A stretch of DNA of 64,000 nucleotides from Diprion similis (taxonomy: Eukaryota > Arthropoda > Insecta > Hymenoptera > Diprionidae), in NCBI RefSeq assembly GCF_021155765.1, contig NC_060110.1, forward strand, positions 20,854,001 to 20,918,000, read 5' to 3'. Within the stretch, counting starts at the first letter, position 1. Every line of letters starts with the position of its first letter. Shown in pieces: positions 46,301-58,900 of the stretch. Under the pieces are notes generated by a model. It was given only the letters and a program-made list of their open reading frames with translations. It had not been told where the DNA came from and did no database searches. The position numbers and the translations under genes were made by a program.

Positions 46301-47720
46301 CGAACTGATGAGTTTTCTTCTTCTCTCCAATTACAGTCGATGTACGGATTGCCTGAGACCATCTGCGTGAGCTTCCAGACGCCGCTCAGAGAAATTGCCG
46401 ATACGACCGTTGGATACTTATCAAATCGCACCGAAATCCAGCTGGCTAAACTGCGCTTCGAAAAAAAACGCAATTTGTAGATTCGCGAATCTGACCAGTA
46501 AACAACTGCTCAAACCATACATTTTAACTCTAGCTCGCTAAGCAGAAGGATGGTGACAAATTTTTTGTGGACATGGTTACTGATCGTGAATAAAGATCGC
46601 TATATTTTTAGCTTTTTATTCATTACTCTGTGTGGATATACGTTTTAATCGTCTCAATTTGCATACTTATAGCATAGACCGCGTTAATTTATCATTCTCA
46701 AAACACAAAAGGAAAATTAGAAAGAAACGCGGAATGCAAAGACGACTGACTGACAGTCGGAACGTGCGAAAGTGGGAAATCGATCTTGGTTAAAGTAGCT
46801 TGTAGGTGAAAAACCAGTCTTTTCACTGTTTACGTCTTGCACACGTGACCATACGTACCTTGCACTGCAGCTGGTTGACGAGAATGGAGGTCCCGTTCCT
46901 TTTGCAACACCCGGAGAACTCTGGATTCGCGGTTATCACGCGATGATTGGTTACTGGGGAGACAAGGAACATACCAGGAAGACCAAGACCGATGACGGCT
47001 GGCTGAAAACTGAGGATCAGTTCATCCTGCGGCCAGGCGGCTACTGCCGAATCATCGGCAGACTCAAGGACATGCTGATAAGGGGCGGTGAAAACATATT
47101 TCCGAAGGTGCGTAGACAGTGTCTGTAGGGTATTGATGCATGGGGATTTGGAAAGCCTTTGCGTGGTGCTACGGAGTGATATTTTATTTATGACGCGAAG
47201 CACCGATAAGCGATGAACCCGAACGATATCGATGAACCGTGAGCACCGGTAACGTTCGATTACGATTTTGAATGCGAACCGTGCCCGATTTCTCGCGATA
47301 CACCAGAGTTCATTACCGGATCACTAATCCGAAGACCATTTCGCTTAAGCAGTACTTCCGCGTTGCTTCTTTATTCGCCGTCAAACATTTCTCGATTCGT
47401 GCATAATGCTTTGCTACGATTGAAGATTAAATTCTTGCAGGACATTGAAGAGTTCCTTGAGATCCATCCGGCAGTCATGGAGGCCCATGTTTTCGGATTT
47501 CATGATGACTGTCTGGGCGAAGATGTCTGCGCCTGCGTTCGTCTAAAGCCGGATGCTGTCGGCCTGTCGGCTCAGGACGTCAAGGAATATGGAAAGAGAA
47601 GAATAGCGCACTTCAAGATTCCGAGATACGTCCATATCTGATCCAGAGATTCCCGAAAACGACCAGCGAAAAAATCGAGAAGCATGTCCTCGGGGAGACC
47701 CTGGAAACTATCTATATCTA
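40310..47720 (+). repeat. Left copy of the ACSF2-like segmental duplication
   Basis: Matches 55921-63399 in the same order and orientation. An upstream block (40310-40483 versus 55921-56088, sharing TACCACTTTGATTCACG), the exons, and long intronic blocks all align. One example is the roughly 80-base run near 45870-45955 versus 61512-61602, apparently identical. The segment 40490-41600 does not match the corresponding 56090-57300, so the original 5' exon is lost or replaced here. Confidence 0.8.
41604..47715 (+). pseudogene. ACSF2-like acyl-CoA synthetase pseudogene (left copy)
   Basis: Decayed paralogue of the gene at 56936-63399. The remnant of exon 2 (41604-41826) keeps GDRVGIWGPNSIEWSVAFLA, then has an internal deletion (ADLHDIDKVG in place of the longer ADQLHELMYGIDKVG) and ends early. 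The exon 3 remnant (about 43950-44119) keeps IIQFTSGTTGRPKG, then frameshifts. Exon 4 is missing. The exon 5 remnant (44859-44985) has a stop after VNTQ. The exon 6 remnant (46337-46441) lacks 9 nt and has lost its GT donor. Exon 7 (46871-47107) is full-length but has TED in place of the TGD motif. Exon 8 (from 47441) gains 2 nt near 47635, which frameshifts it before the catalytic-lysine region. A 116-codon ORF from ATG 41560 remains open and could be transcribed, but it cannot make a working enzyme. Confidence 0.85.
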
Positions 47721-49298
47721 TACGACAGTGCAATCAACTTCTCAATTTATTTGTATATACGTCATTCAGTCTACATATCATAGTACATTCATGTTGATCA
47801 GTATTCAATTTATGATTTACACTTTCATATTTAAATAATTTATACACTATTTTAACCGCTTTTGCCATAATGAAAATTTTTGTTTATGTACCAATCACTT
47901 TACATTTGAATAAAATGAATATGTAGAGACGAAAAGTAAAGAATATTTTATCGTATCTACGTACAACCTCATTCTTATGTTACGTTGTGAGATGAACGTC
48001 GTGACTTGATTCGGATTCGTTGCGTGATTTAGATGTACTCGTGTATTATGTATTTCGATGTATATGAATCTCGGAAGTCCGCTGATCAGCTCCTCAGGTC
48101 TTCTTGTTCAGCTCACCAAATTCTAAAAGTTATTTTTACATTTCGGCCCTTCCAACTATCACTATGCGTGATTAAAATAATTATTGTTAATAATACTTGG
48201 GTTAAATATCCGTTTACTTACACAATCTCCTTCAAGTTTTCAACAGTAAGGTTTACAATTGCTGTATAAACTATCACATTTACTGTCACTTATCGCAGTT
48301 GAAAAATGTTACTAAACCTCGGAGGTTCTGAGTTTAATTATTCTATGATTTGATTCTATATTTCCTATGAGGTTCAGTTCTATTCAACGTCTGAAACTGT
48401 TCTCTTCGGCGTCTCAATCTCTTCTCTTCAGCGTCTGAATCTGTTCTGAATTTGGGCTGAAGGATGAAGAGAGTAGGAGTTGAAAAAGAGTCGCGTTTCC
48501 TCGCGGGTCTAGAATGATTGGTTGAAATTAATTATTCACTATAAGCAATTTGAAGGAGTTTGGTGAGTGAGTAGTACCTTTGGGAGGGGGGGGGTCACCA
48601 CGAGACGATATTGGTTCGGAGAATTGTAAGCCGTGAAACGCTTCTTGGTTGTATCGTCGTTACAACAAAAGCGCTATCCCTAGTTCTGAGACCAAAGGCT
48701 TCTCTATTTGTGAACTATCCATGATGTCTCTCCCTACGTTTCCTGTATTTAGTCTACGAAGCTATGTTAATTAAGTGATGAGTTTGAAATCTATCGCAAG
48801 TTTTTTTTACTTTGAGTTATTGCAGCTGAGATCGTAAATCAAGGGTTTTATATGAGAGCTAAGGGATGAAAAATATAAGGGTCAAATGTAAAAATTATTA
48901 ATATGTACTTAATGCTTCATAGGTATGAGCTTGGCTGATGAAATAACTGGCATTGTGTCTTACCAGAACTATCAATATAAGAGTATTGCAAGTTAAGGTG
49001 GTAAATGTGAATGTCGGTTTGGTGTAAGAACAGTGGTAAGAGTGCATAAGGCTCGTTTATGGTAACTGCACGGTGATAAAGTGAGGCGCAGATAGGACGC
49101 CGTCGTAGTTATCGGCTGGGACGTAACACGTAAGTCATGCTTAGGATTTGTTCAAGCGAATTGTCAACTTATGTTTGATTAAACGATCAAATATCTATAT
49201 TGGATGTTTGATATGAGAATCGAAATCACTTGATGTTATTAATAGATTATCGATATAGCAAGTCACAAACGAAGCAAATTCATTACCCAGTGCTATAC
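47721..49298. other. Intergenic, nothing recognised
   Basis: AT-rich sequence with short imperfect repeats (three GTCTGAA-type units near 48390-48450) and a poly-G run near 48587. I could not identify an LTR here for the neighbouring retroelement. Confidence 0.4.
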
Positions 49299-49808
49299 TT
49301 AACGCTGGTATGAATTCGCTTCCTGCCGTCTTGAGACCAAATAGAATTCTATAAAATTGGTACAGCTTATCACCATGTAAAATTCTTTTCTAAACGAATT
49401 CGCCAGCATCCATGTGTCAAATCCGTGGATGTCATCTAATTTAATACCGTGATATTTCCTCGATAACTCATTTATCGGTGGTGGGCTCTTGTTGTCAGAT
49501 TCTGTTATTTCGTCCACATGATGTGCATCTAAACATAATCTCACTCCGTTATCGTTTTTATGTATTATTCGCAATGGATTACAGTATTGACCTATCGCTG
49601 GCCATACCGCACAACTGTTTACTGGAAACTCATTCAAACCATGTACACTCCTAAAATTTTGATAATTTTTCTTAGACATACAGGTCACTTGACTTCCCGA
49701 ATCAATTAAAGCTATTATTTCTTGTTTTAAAATTTTTACTAAAACACTTGGACCTTGAGGTAAGTTTTGTCTTACTTCTTTGACTTTTTTCAGACTCATT
49801 GATGTCAT
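49299..49808 (-). pseudogene. Ty3/gypsy-like pol fragment (protease and start of reverse transcriptase)
   Basis: A 169-codon open frame. Its N-terminal part has the retropepsin signature ALIDSGSQVTCMS. The second half resembles the beginning of a reverse transcriptase (IIHKNDNGVRLCLDAHHVDE, then PPPINELSRKYHGIKLDDIH) but lacks the rest of the palm and the YxDD motif. The spacing between protease and RT motifs is shortened, so this is a deleted, inactive remnant of an LTR retrotransposon lying on the minus strand. Confidence 0.75.
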
Positions 49809-50230
49809 ATGTTAAGTCCTTAACTAAATTTGCATAATGACAACTCGATGTCGGACTCCTACTCATCGTGTTGTTTGCTAGTTCAAATGACTGTTTGAAT
49901 TAGATTGGATGTTGCTGATGCTATTTTGCAATTGCAGTGGCATTTACTGGTTTTGACCATCGCTGTTGTTTGAAAAAATATGTTTGAAGTGATTCATCCT
50001 GTGTGTTAAACCGTTTCGAACTCTACTTTATCTGAACTTTCACTTGGATTGGAATAAAATAAAATTTGTTTCTTAAAGCTTCTTTAAAATCCTAATAAGT
50101 GTTAATTGTTTCTTTAATCGCTTCCCACCATATATATCCTTGCTCTTCCTGACAATTTATTCTCAATTATTGATAACTTTCACTCATAATTTACCATTTT
50201 TAATTCAAAATAATTTTCTATACTTTCTAA
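49809..50230. other. Degenerate retroelement interior
   Basis: AT-rich sequence between the gag-like and pol-like remnants. It is probably decayed gag/pol junction, with no open frame kept. Confidence 0.35.
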
Positions 50231-50500
50231 CTATTCTATTGGATTAATAGTTTTTTCGTCTGAAAATTCGGGAGCTTTCGCATCGATATGATTTCCTCGC
50301 AACATTACTGTCAATTCACTTACCGAAATATGATCGTTGTTGTCTACTGGTTGTTGTACTGTTACAAGGCTGGAATATCTCAGTTGCTCATTTTGAATTT
50401 TTAGCAACGCGATTTCGTTAGTCAGTTGTGCGTTTGCTGCTTGTTGACTTTTTAGCTGTTCAATCATTTCCGCCTTCAAACAGTCCAGCTGTTCCTCCAT
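50231..50500 (-). pseudogene. Retroelement gag-like coiled-coil fragment
   Basis: 89 codons. The first half is a coiled coil (MEEQLDCLKAEMIEQLKSQQ ... LLKIQNEQLR), and it ends APEFSDEKTINPIE, like the start of a gypsy-type gag core ('F-x-DE-x-x-NPIEF'). It is then stopped. It lies upstream (in minus orientation) of the pol fragment, as expected for gag. A TGGCGCC motif near 50590 on the same strand could be a decayed primer-binding site. Confidence 0.5.
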
Positions 50501-50857
50501 CTCGACTGTTTTATCGAGCTCTTGAGTAGTTTCTCGACGTATGTGTGATGCGTGATCTAGTTTTAACAGGGGTTATTTTAATTGTTGGCGCCATATACTT
50601 TGAGCAGACAAATATTATAACACGTTTACTGTAGTGCTTAGGTTTACTAATCTTATTGCATGAACGTAATCGTACTATCTGTTAACGATAAAATGTTGAA
50701 AGTTAATCCTATGTTTACCTTCTCTATGACTAGACTTTGTGTTCAGGCGCCATTTTGTGAAGTTAATTTTCTGGTTTTCGCCTTTTACGCTACAAATCTT
50801 AAATAAAATTCACACAAATTTACATTCACACAAGGGCATGAAAATATGAAGTAAATA

Positions 50858-51145
50858 ATGAAAACGAAATTTATGATGATCGAGTACCCGAGTGATACGT
50901 GCCGTCTGCTAACAGATCTACAACGCGAGGAATCGTCTGTTCGAACAAGCCACGTGTTAGCTCACGTGAACGCAACTGTCGAAGACAAATTACAAGCTGC
51001 GATGTTCGATGGATGGTCGTGCGTCGACGATCTGGTCGAGCGAATAAAATCCACCAAGACTTTGGAGCAATCTCTCAAAGATTTGAAACCTCCACCAAAG
51101 TCCCAGAATATGAAGCCAAAAAACTTCAGACCCCCGCCACGTTAA
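50858..51145 (+). other. Unidentified 95-codon ORF, possibly element-derived
   Basis: Plus-strand open frame with an acidic/helical middle and a basic Pro/Lys-rich end (LKPPPKSQNMKPKNFRPPPR), a composition seen before zinc knuckles in gag proteins. It lies between the retroelement remnant and nrf-6. I do not recognise a domain. Confidence 0.25.
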
Positions 51146-51551
51146 AGGAAGAATCAGGCATCAACGACAGGCGGGCAAAAAGTGATCATATCAGAGAAAG
51201 GTATTTTTTAATAAACAATTTATTTTTTATGTATTCTCATTACTGAGTATACTGGTTTGCGTTTCGTAACATCCTGTGGTTTGACGCAAATGCTATACAA
51301 AGTTCAAATTACAAACTCAATTCTTCGGATTGGTGCTCGAATGTTTTCCGAGCATCGACTATAAATTATGGATTCTCACGGCATACTACTCATCTAAGGT
51401 CCCTATTATGGATTCATCGTAGGTGAGGGTACTCGCGGATCGGTTCTTGAATGTTTTGCGAGCCTCGACTATATAGTCCCTAGTCTGAAAGTGATTCTTC
51501 GTTAAAACGTATCGATCAGTCTTCCCGAAATCAACTAACTGCGAAGGCGAA

Positions 51552-54500
51552 ATGTTTACTAATCTCAACGTAGTCGTCGTAATACTGTTCGTGTCTTTGA
51601 TACAAAATTTGGGCTTTGCATCTACGGATATTGCTTCATCCATCCATGGGTCGGACACAACCAGGATTCGGGTCAAACGGATTGTTAGGTCTTCACGAGG
51701 GCCATGGATCGAGGGTTTCAAATCAATTCACAACATTTCTGAATCTTCCTGTGCGGACGAAGTTGCGATTTTGGTAGAAGCCATCGAATCTGGCCAAGAA
51801 TGGGCTTTGCAAAGTAAGAACTAGACTAATTACTATGTGAAGTGTTTTAGGAAAAAACTTTACCGAATGTCAGGTATGAAGAATACGCTGTTATCATAAA
51901 AGTAAAGGAATCTCTGAATATGCTGAAGTTTGCCTCATACAAAATGTATAAACTCTTCTGTAACAATGCAGTTAGCAGTGATTCTATTCTTTATAATAGT
52001 GCTGGATGCCTCGTCGAGTTTTCAGTCAGGACTTATAAAAGGAAACTTTAGAGACATCGGAATGTACGACGAGTGCGTCGAAGTCGATGAGCAATACAAT
52101 AACGTCAGTATGCGGGGTAAGCATTGCGTGATGTCTCTGGGTTCGATGTATCCTGCATCACCTGCGGTTAATGGTTTTAACTATGACATTTTCTCATCAC
52201 TGTGTGTTCCATCATCGTGCAATGAGACTGATGTGGAGCAGATCATGAATGCCATTATCACGAACACACCAGCCATCAGAGATCTAGAATTCGAAGCTAG
52301 TAAAGCGTCCTGTACACAAGTGAGATCTGATGACTTGAGTGCTGGAGAAATTTACACCCTGTAAGTTGGCATTATATATAGTTTGGGAGAACAATTCCAT
52401 TTGATCACCGGAGAAAACAGTGCATTGCTTGCAGAATTTTTTTCGTGGGCGTTGCCGTATTTATGATCGCTTGTACCATCTGCGACTTTGCGAAAAGACA
52501 CAAGCCGACAGAAGCATCTACTTTGATAGATACGTTGGCGAAATTCTCCCTCTACACGAATGCACTCGCTGTGTTAAGCACGAAAGTAAAACCTGATACG
52601 CTGCAATCAGTCCAAGGTATCAGAGTTCTGTGTATGTGCTGGGTCATACTCGGTCATGGTTGCATTTTTTTATTCATCAGGCCAGTTGTGAATGTATTCG
52701 AAATCAACAAAGTAAGTTGAACTGTACACCTAATATGCAATAGTGACCATAATTATTCCAACGATCGAAGATTACTTTGTTTCCAAAGTCATGCGAAAAA
52801 AATGCCTTCAGCCCAATACAGATCGCTGTCACAATGTGTTTTACACAATTGTAGTAGAGATGATTTTGAGTACTACCGTCTGCTCTTATTTATATGTATT
52901 TACCATTTCACCAAGCAAGTCAATAATATTTTCACAATTGATCCGCAGTGGAGCAATTCATGGCCATCTTTGTTCGTGGAGGCAGCGCCATTTGCTGTCG
53001 AGACCTTTTTTGTAGTGAGCGGATTTTTCACGGCTTACATGCTTCTTAAAACCTTGAAATCGAACGGACGAATCAATTGGCCACTGCTCTTCCTCCGACG
53101 TTACCTCAGGTGAGTTGTAAGAACTCTAATTCAAATGATAGTGCTCAGCGTAAACTGTAGATGAGGAATGCACGCCTTTATGTTCGACGTTAAGGGTGAT
53201 TAATGATTAAGGGTGTAATGTGCCACTTTGCGTGTAATCAGAATCTACAAATGGGATATAACTCTTTCCGATGTGTCTACGAATTGTTATTTTTCTTATA
53301 GACTCACGTCATCCTTTGCCGCCGTTATGTTGTTCGTTTTGTTTCTTATACATCGCTTTGGAAGCGGCCCCCTATGGAAAACTTTGTTTCCTACAGGCAT
53401 AGAAGCTTGCCAAGAAAATTGGTGGGTCAATTTATTGTACCTCCAGAACTTGGTGAATGTGGAAAAGATTGTAAGTATGCTCCACGCTTTTACTAAATCA
53501 AACATACGGTTAATTTTGACAGATCAAGAGGTTTTATGAAACTTGAAAGTGTTGATAAACTTCACTACATTCGCATCCAACGAAAGTACATGAGACACGA
53601 TCAACAACGTCAATATTCTTGGGTACTTCCATGGAATGTCTTTGTTATTCGTGCAATTCAGAAGTGGAACTAGTCCTTCATTCGATATTTTTCATCGTGA
53701 TAAATCTGATGATTATCTCATGTTTACGAGGTTACGAACAATTTCAGTGTTTACTGCACACCTGGTACTTGGCTGCTGACATGCAACTCTTTTGGATATC
53801 TCCACTTGTCATATATCCACTTCACCGCTGGCCAAAACATGGAATCCGAATACTTGGCTTTTTCCTCCTCGCCTCGATTGTTACACCACCCGTTATCCTA
53901 GCCATCAATGGTTACTCTAACAGAATATTCACTGTACGCATGGATTTAGGGTGAGCGAATATTAACGAAATGCATTATTCATCGGAAAGAAGATATTCAT
54001 TATGATTATTTCCCCATCAGAAAATTAGCCCTGAATGACTTCTTCAACTTCTACGTACCGACTTACAATCGAGCCTGCGCCTACTTCCTCGGAATATTCT
54101 TAGGTTATGACGTAGCGACTAAAAAGAGACAGCTTACGAAGGTATTTCAGACAAATTTTCGCATGACAAGAAATTTCTATCTTATTTCAATGACCAACTG
54201 ATCGTCTAATATCAAAATATTTTCTGATTTTCAGATGAACGTATTGATCAACTGGGTTGTAGCCTCTGTTCTTCTCGTTTTTTGTATATGTGCTACTCAT
54301 TTCAACTACAGCAATGATTTTGCGTACAATCCTGTATTGGAAGTTTTATTCGCACTCACGTTACGTCCATGTTGGTCGATTGCCACTGCTTGGATCATTT
54401 ATGCATGCACTCACGGATATGGAGGCAAGTATATGTTCTATTCTTCAATTTGAAAGCTGCGCTCAATTACAGAACACTGTAAAGTTCCTAACTTGAAGGT

Positions 54501-54998
54501 TCCTGATGCAGGTGAATGGTACTCTTGTCAGGAAATACCAAACATTGTCGAGACGTAAAACTTTATTAACAATATTTCAGGTCCCGTTAACAGCTTTTTG
54601 TCGATGCCGATCTTTCGGCCCCTCAGTCGGTTATCATATTCCATTTATTTGGTGCATGTTTTGGTCCAATGTGTGAGGAGTGGGATCGTACGAACTCCTA
54701 TAATATTTTCGAATTCTTTGGTTGTAAGTTTTTCTTTGATAACTTTTGTTTTTTAACCTGCTCATTTCAAACTTAACCCATCTCTTTTCAGATTTTTGAG
54801 TATTTGATTGATTTCGTGCTTACAATCGTCGTGGCTTTTCTTTTCACTATATTCTTTGAATCGCCATTGGTTGTGTTGGAAAAAATTTTGGTTAAAACCA
54901 AATCAGTGTCTGACAAAGCCATTCTGGGGCGAAGCGAGGACAACGGTCTGCAGGTTAACAAGCCAGGAATCCGAAACAAATCAACGAAGGAGGACTGA
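51552..54998 (+). CDS. Nose resistant to fluoxetine protein 6-like acyltransferase
   Basis: Ten exons: 51552-51813, 52000-52360, 52435-52711, 52916-53109, 53302-53470, 53748-53950, 54021-54141, 54235-54424, 54581-54723 and 54792-54998. They sum to 2127 nt, or 708 residues, and all phases agree. Residues 1-22 form a signal peptide (LNVVVVILFVSLIQNLGFAS). Residues about 60-210 are the NRF domain, with EWALQMLDASSSFQSGLIKG and conserved cysteines (YDECVEV, LCVPSSCNETDV). The remainder is an acyltransferase-3 (OafA-like) multi-pass domain with signatures VQGIRVLCMCWVILGHG, VETFFVVSGFFTAYML, LHTWYLAADMQLFWISPLVI and RPLSRLSYSIYLVHVLVQC. In the family these are membrane acyltransferase-fold proteins of insect gut or cuticle and of C. 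elegans lipid/drug uptake. The actual substrate is unknown. The intron after exon 8 uses a GC donor (GGAG|GCAAGT). Confidence 0.93.
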
Positions 54999-55920
54999 TG
55001 TTGCCATTTTCTGTCAACAGTTATATTTTCAAAAATATCATTTCGATAATTGCTACTATCATACAATACTTCTACACACACAACTTTTACTATAATATAA
55101 TTATCAGTATCGCATTGTACTTGAATACGCATCCATGTAAAGATTTCGAATCATAAACTAATTTAATTTTTTTTTCTGGATTTTCAATCCCATTAGGGAG
55201 CAGTTGCCACTCTTTCCTTTGCAATTATGCAGTGGCACCAAGGTTTGGTAGCACACTTGTAGTTGGACGTCAAAAGCCTAGACAGTATATGCACTGTTCT
55301 ATCTAGCAATCCACAGAACGCGAGACGTACTCGTACTTGTCCGATTTTTTTTTTTTTTATAAACTTGACGCGATCGGTACAAAAATCACTGATCTCTATA
55401 GGATGTCTTGACGAAAACGACACCAGCGCTTCAATAGCCTCAATGGAACTAAGGAATCACGTGATTCACTGTGTATGTTATTGGTTAAAGTGACCGAGCC
55501 ACGTGACTAAATCTCTTTCAACTTCGGGTATTGCAGCGCTACTATCGGATTTTGGGGCTTCTAATCCACACAAGCTGCCATGTGCTGGAAGTATAGGAGT
55601 CCGCCATCCAGTTAGTGTAGAGATCAGTGATAAAAATGTATACCGAAGGTATCGTTTTGCTCTAATGCAGAAAACAATGCATTATTTTTTAATTAAACGG
55701 ATGTCAGGCTAATCAGAGTATAGAATGAATTACCATAAGCAGACGTATCTCTTATAGGCACCAGTATAGTAAACATATCATAGCCATAGGACAGCACAAT
55801 GTACCGCGTATGCTAAAGCACCAAAATGGCGGTGGAACATTACAATTACAATGAAAAGGAATTTTACTCATGGCACTGGTGGCGCCATCTGTTGCGACAT
55901 GATCAATAATCAATATTTTC
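54999..55920. other. Intergenic, nothing recognised
   Basis: Includes the 3' UTR of the nrf-6-like gene, a poly-T run at about 55346-55360, and short ORFs on both strands without domains. The right end meets the duplicated block starting near 55921. Confidence 0.4.
55878..55896 (+). promoter_or_regulatory. CTCF-like motif (GGTGGCGCCATCTGTTGCG)
   Basis: Contains GCGCCATCT, the arthropod CTCF-type core. It sits at the left boundary of the right duplicated segment. Confidence 0.25.
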
Positions 55921-58900
55921 CGCTTGACGGTCACAAATAAAACGTACCACTTTGATTCACGTTTTGATCCATTTACCTCTTTTTGCTGAATGAATGATAA
56001 CAAAACGAAAGAGCACGACTCACTGATTATCGAGCATAGTTTACAGAGTACATGATGTAACAGTTAAGCATTATATTGTAAGAGAAGAGTTCACGGTTGC
56101 GTTGCATATTCCACGGTCAAAGTTACCAAGCCAATTCACAAGTTTGTTCTAACTGAAGTTGAAACTATGTTACATGAAATCGTGTAATAGTCAATAAAAT
56201 AATAAAAATTGTAGTTAAGTAAAGCCGAATAAATACGAGTGATTACTTTTTAAATTTCCGATAGTTTCTTTGGCATTCAACGATTTTCTTTTGTATCTCT
56301 TCATTGATTTTTATTTTGAATTCGTTTGAGCTACGCCATATTAATAACAATTGGCAAATACATTTTTGATGTGAAACGTAAATTAGTGTAAACAGTTAAT
56401 CACGTTATATAACAATTAATGATTACTAACGTCGAATCGAATTGGTACGAAAAAAATTTCACGAAGAACCAGCTTATGTTCCAACGTCAAAAATATCTGT
56501 CGACTACCGAGTAACAAAAAGATATCCTCCACTTAATTCTCCTTCGACATAAATATACATCGAGCATCAGGGTAGCAGGAATCGTAGGAAGTTTGACATG
56601 CCAACAGTCTTGTTACGGGTATCAGTGTTATCTAACAGCCAGAGTTTATCGCTCGATTATGGTTCCACTGCAACAAGTTTTTTTTGCTGCCAAGTTCGTT
56701 TGATAAGCCCTCCGGACGATACTAAACACGTAGATAGCCAGGAATGGCGATTTCTGGCAGCCGCCTTCTCTAATCTTATTTTACATTCTCATGCACCGAT
56801 GTTGTCATTCTAAGTTCTACAGTTGAACGGTGTAATACTAGCCTGCAAGCAATAGGTTTTGGTTTACCAGGCTGATTGAATCGTAGCAGTTATCGTATTA
56901 GTATTTGTTCATTCACTGTGAGCCTTTTCATCGTTATGATACAATTCAGAGCCAGTATTCCAAAGGCATTTGGTAACACAAGGCTTGGTCCCACTCCAGG
57001 CTTTATTTCGACAGTTTCTTCTGGTGAGTTTAAAAAGCCTCTTTTCATCTATTATGAGCCAAGGTGATGAATCGTCGTCTCGGATTATCGATTGGTTTCA
57101 TTCCTTTTCAAACGTAGCAAACTTGTGGAAAAAATCACCAAGCATACGATACAGACGATACCGATCGACGTCAGCTTCCGACGAAAATGGACCTTCTTAC
57201 ATATCGAACCCGGGCTCCAATCCGTTGCTCGAGAAAACTTTGGGCCAGCTACTCGACGTGGCAGCAGAAAGATTTCCTAACAGAGAAAGCCTTGTATCTG
57301 TCCATCAAAATATGCGGATGACATTTTCCGAGGCTCGAAAAAGGGCCGACAAATTCGCGGCAGGGTTGAAAAAAATGGGCTTGAAAACGGGCGACAGAGT
57401 TGGAATCTGGGGCCCAAATTCCATCGAGTGGAGCGTGGCTTTCTTGGCCATTGCCAGGGCTGGATTCAAGGTCGTCGGAATGAACCCTGCGGATCAGCTA
57501 CACGAGTTGATGTACGGCATCGACAAAGTCGGGACCAAGGCTGTCGTTGCAGCGGATATTTTCAAGACTCAAAATTACCCGGAAATGCTGCTCAGTGCCA
57601 AGAGCCGGTGTCCAACTCTGGAACACATCATTATATTCAGTGATCAGCACGTAAGGTATATATTTAGGATGTCGAGTACCTGCATGTGTTTTCCATTATG
57701 CATAAGGTATATTCGAGGCTAAGTGTCCAATTAGCTTATCTTGAGGGAGAAAAAATTGTCGATTAGACAACGCGTCTCTGCAGGACTGCAAATATTTACA
57801 AGGTTAAGCATAAAAGTTTTATTTTTCGCTTCTGTTTACCAAAGTTTTAAGCTATTCACTGATCTGATGTGACATTGTGCGATAGTGGATTATGTCAAGT
57901 TAAACTCAGTCGCGCTTATCACGAAGCGATTTGGCCGTGTGTTATACAGATTTAATCACATTATATCTAAAGTTGACGTGAATCTCCATCTCAAACTTAC
58001 AAGTATTAGGCCGTTCTCAAACAGCTTGACATGTGCAATGCGTCGATATCTAGGTTCTTAGCTGATGCATTTCAATATGTGCAAAATAGGTCAAACACAC
58101 AGTGTTGCGACATGCGGAATTTATGATTACCATTCAGAAACCTGTTTTTTTTTATGTCTACCCGTAGCTTAGAAAATTGCACGTAATTTAGATTCGCAGT
58201 AAACTTGATTATCTCATTCTTTTATAGCCTTTCGGCTTTCAGCTTACAGCTGCGTTGTTCAGCAGCACCAGGATTGGATCGATATTTATTCAAGGTTAAT
58301 ATCAAATAGAATCCAGTTTACTTCACAGCAGGTTTTGCCCTGATGAGGATTAATAAAAATCCCAGCCAAAGGGACGGCTACACGAAAATGGGATAAGCTT
58401 AAGTTTTTTCATATTGATAAATAAACAATTCATGTAGATAGACTTGACACACGAGTATCACACAGGTCCAAAGTAAGCATTAGTCAACTTCGATAAGCCT
58501 TTTCGCAATAAACGATGTTTTCGATATCCGGCGATTTTTCAGTAGATCATATATTCCTCAGGAATTCTTCCTTCAATATTTTCTCCTTATTCGGGCGTAA
58601 TTAAATTACATCGTTACAGACATCGGTCTCATTTCTATTTTCTCATACATCAGGAGCTTCTGCCCAACCCTAATAATCGGTGGATTGAGTCAATCAACTA
58701 ATATCTCACGAAAAATGTTGAACGAAATTGACTCAGCGAATCACCTAGTAAAAGTAAAACCAAAGCCAGGCAAAATTTATTACTCACGTCATACGCATCG
58801 CAGGAAGGGATTATTTTTTAGGCAAGAAAATTTAGGGTGTCTAATTTTATGGCTCAGTGATGCCTGACCTGTATCCCGTGCACGAATCAACATCAGTCTT

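Noticed and set aside
48300-51300. Intact LTR retrotransposon with paired LTRs
   Set aside because: No direct repeat pair could be seen flanking the gag- and pol-like fragments. The RT core, RNase H and integrase are absent, so only fragments are annotated.
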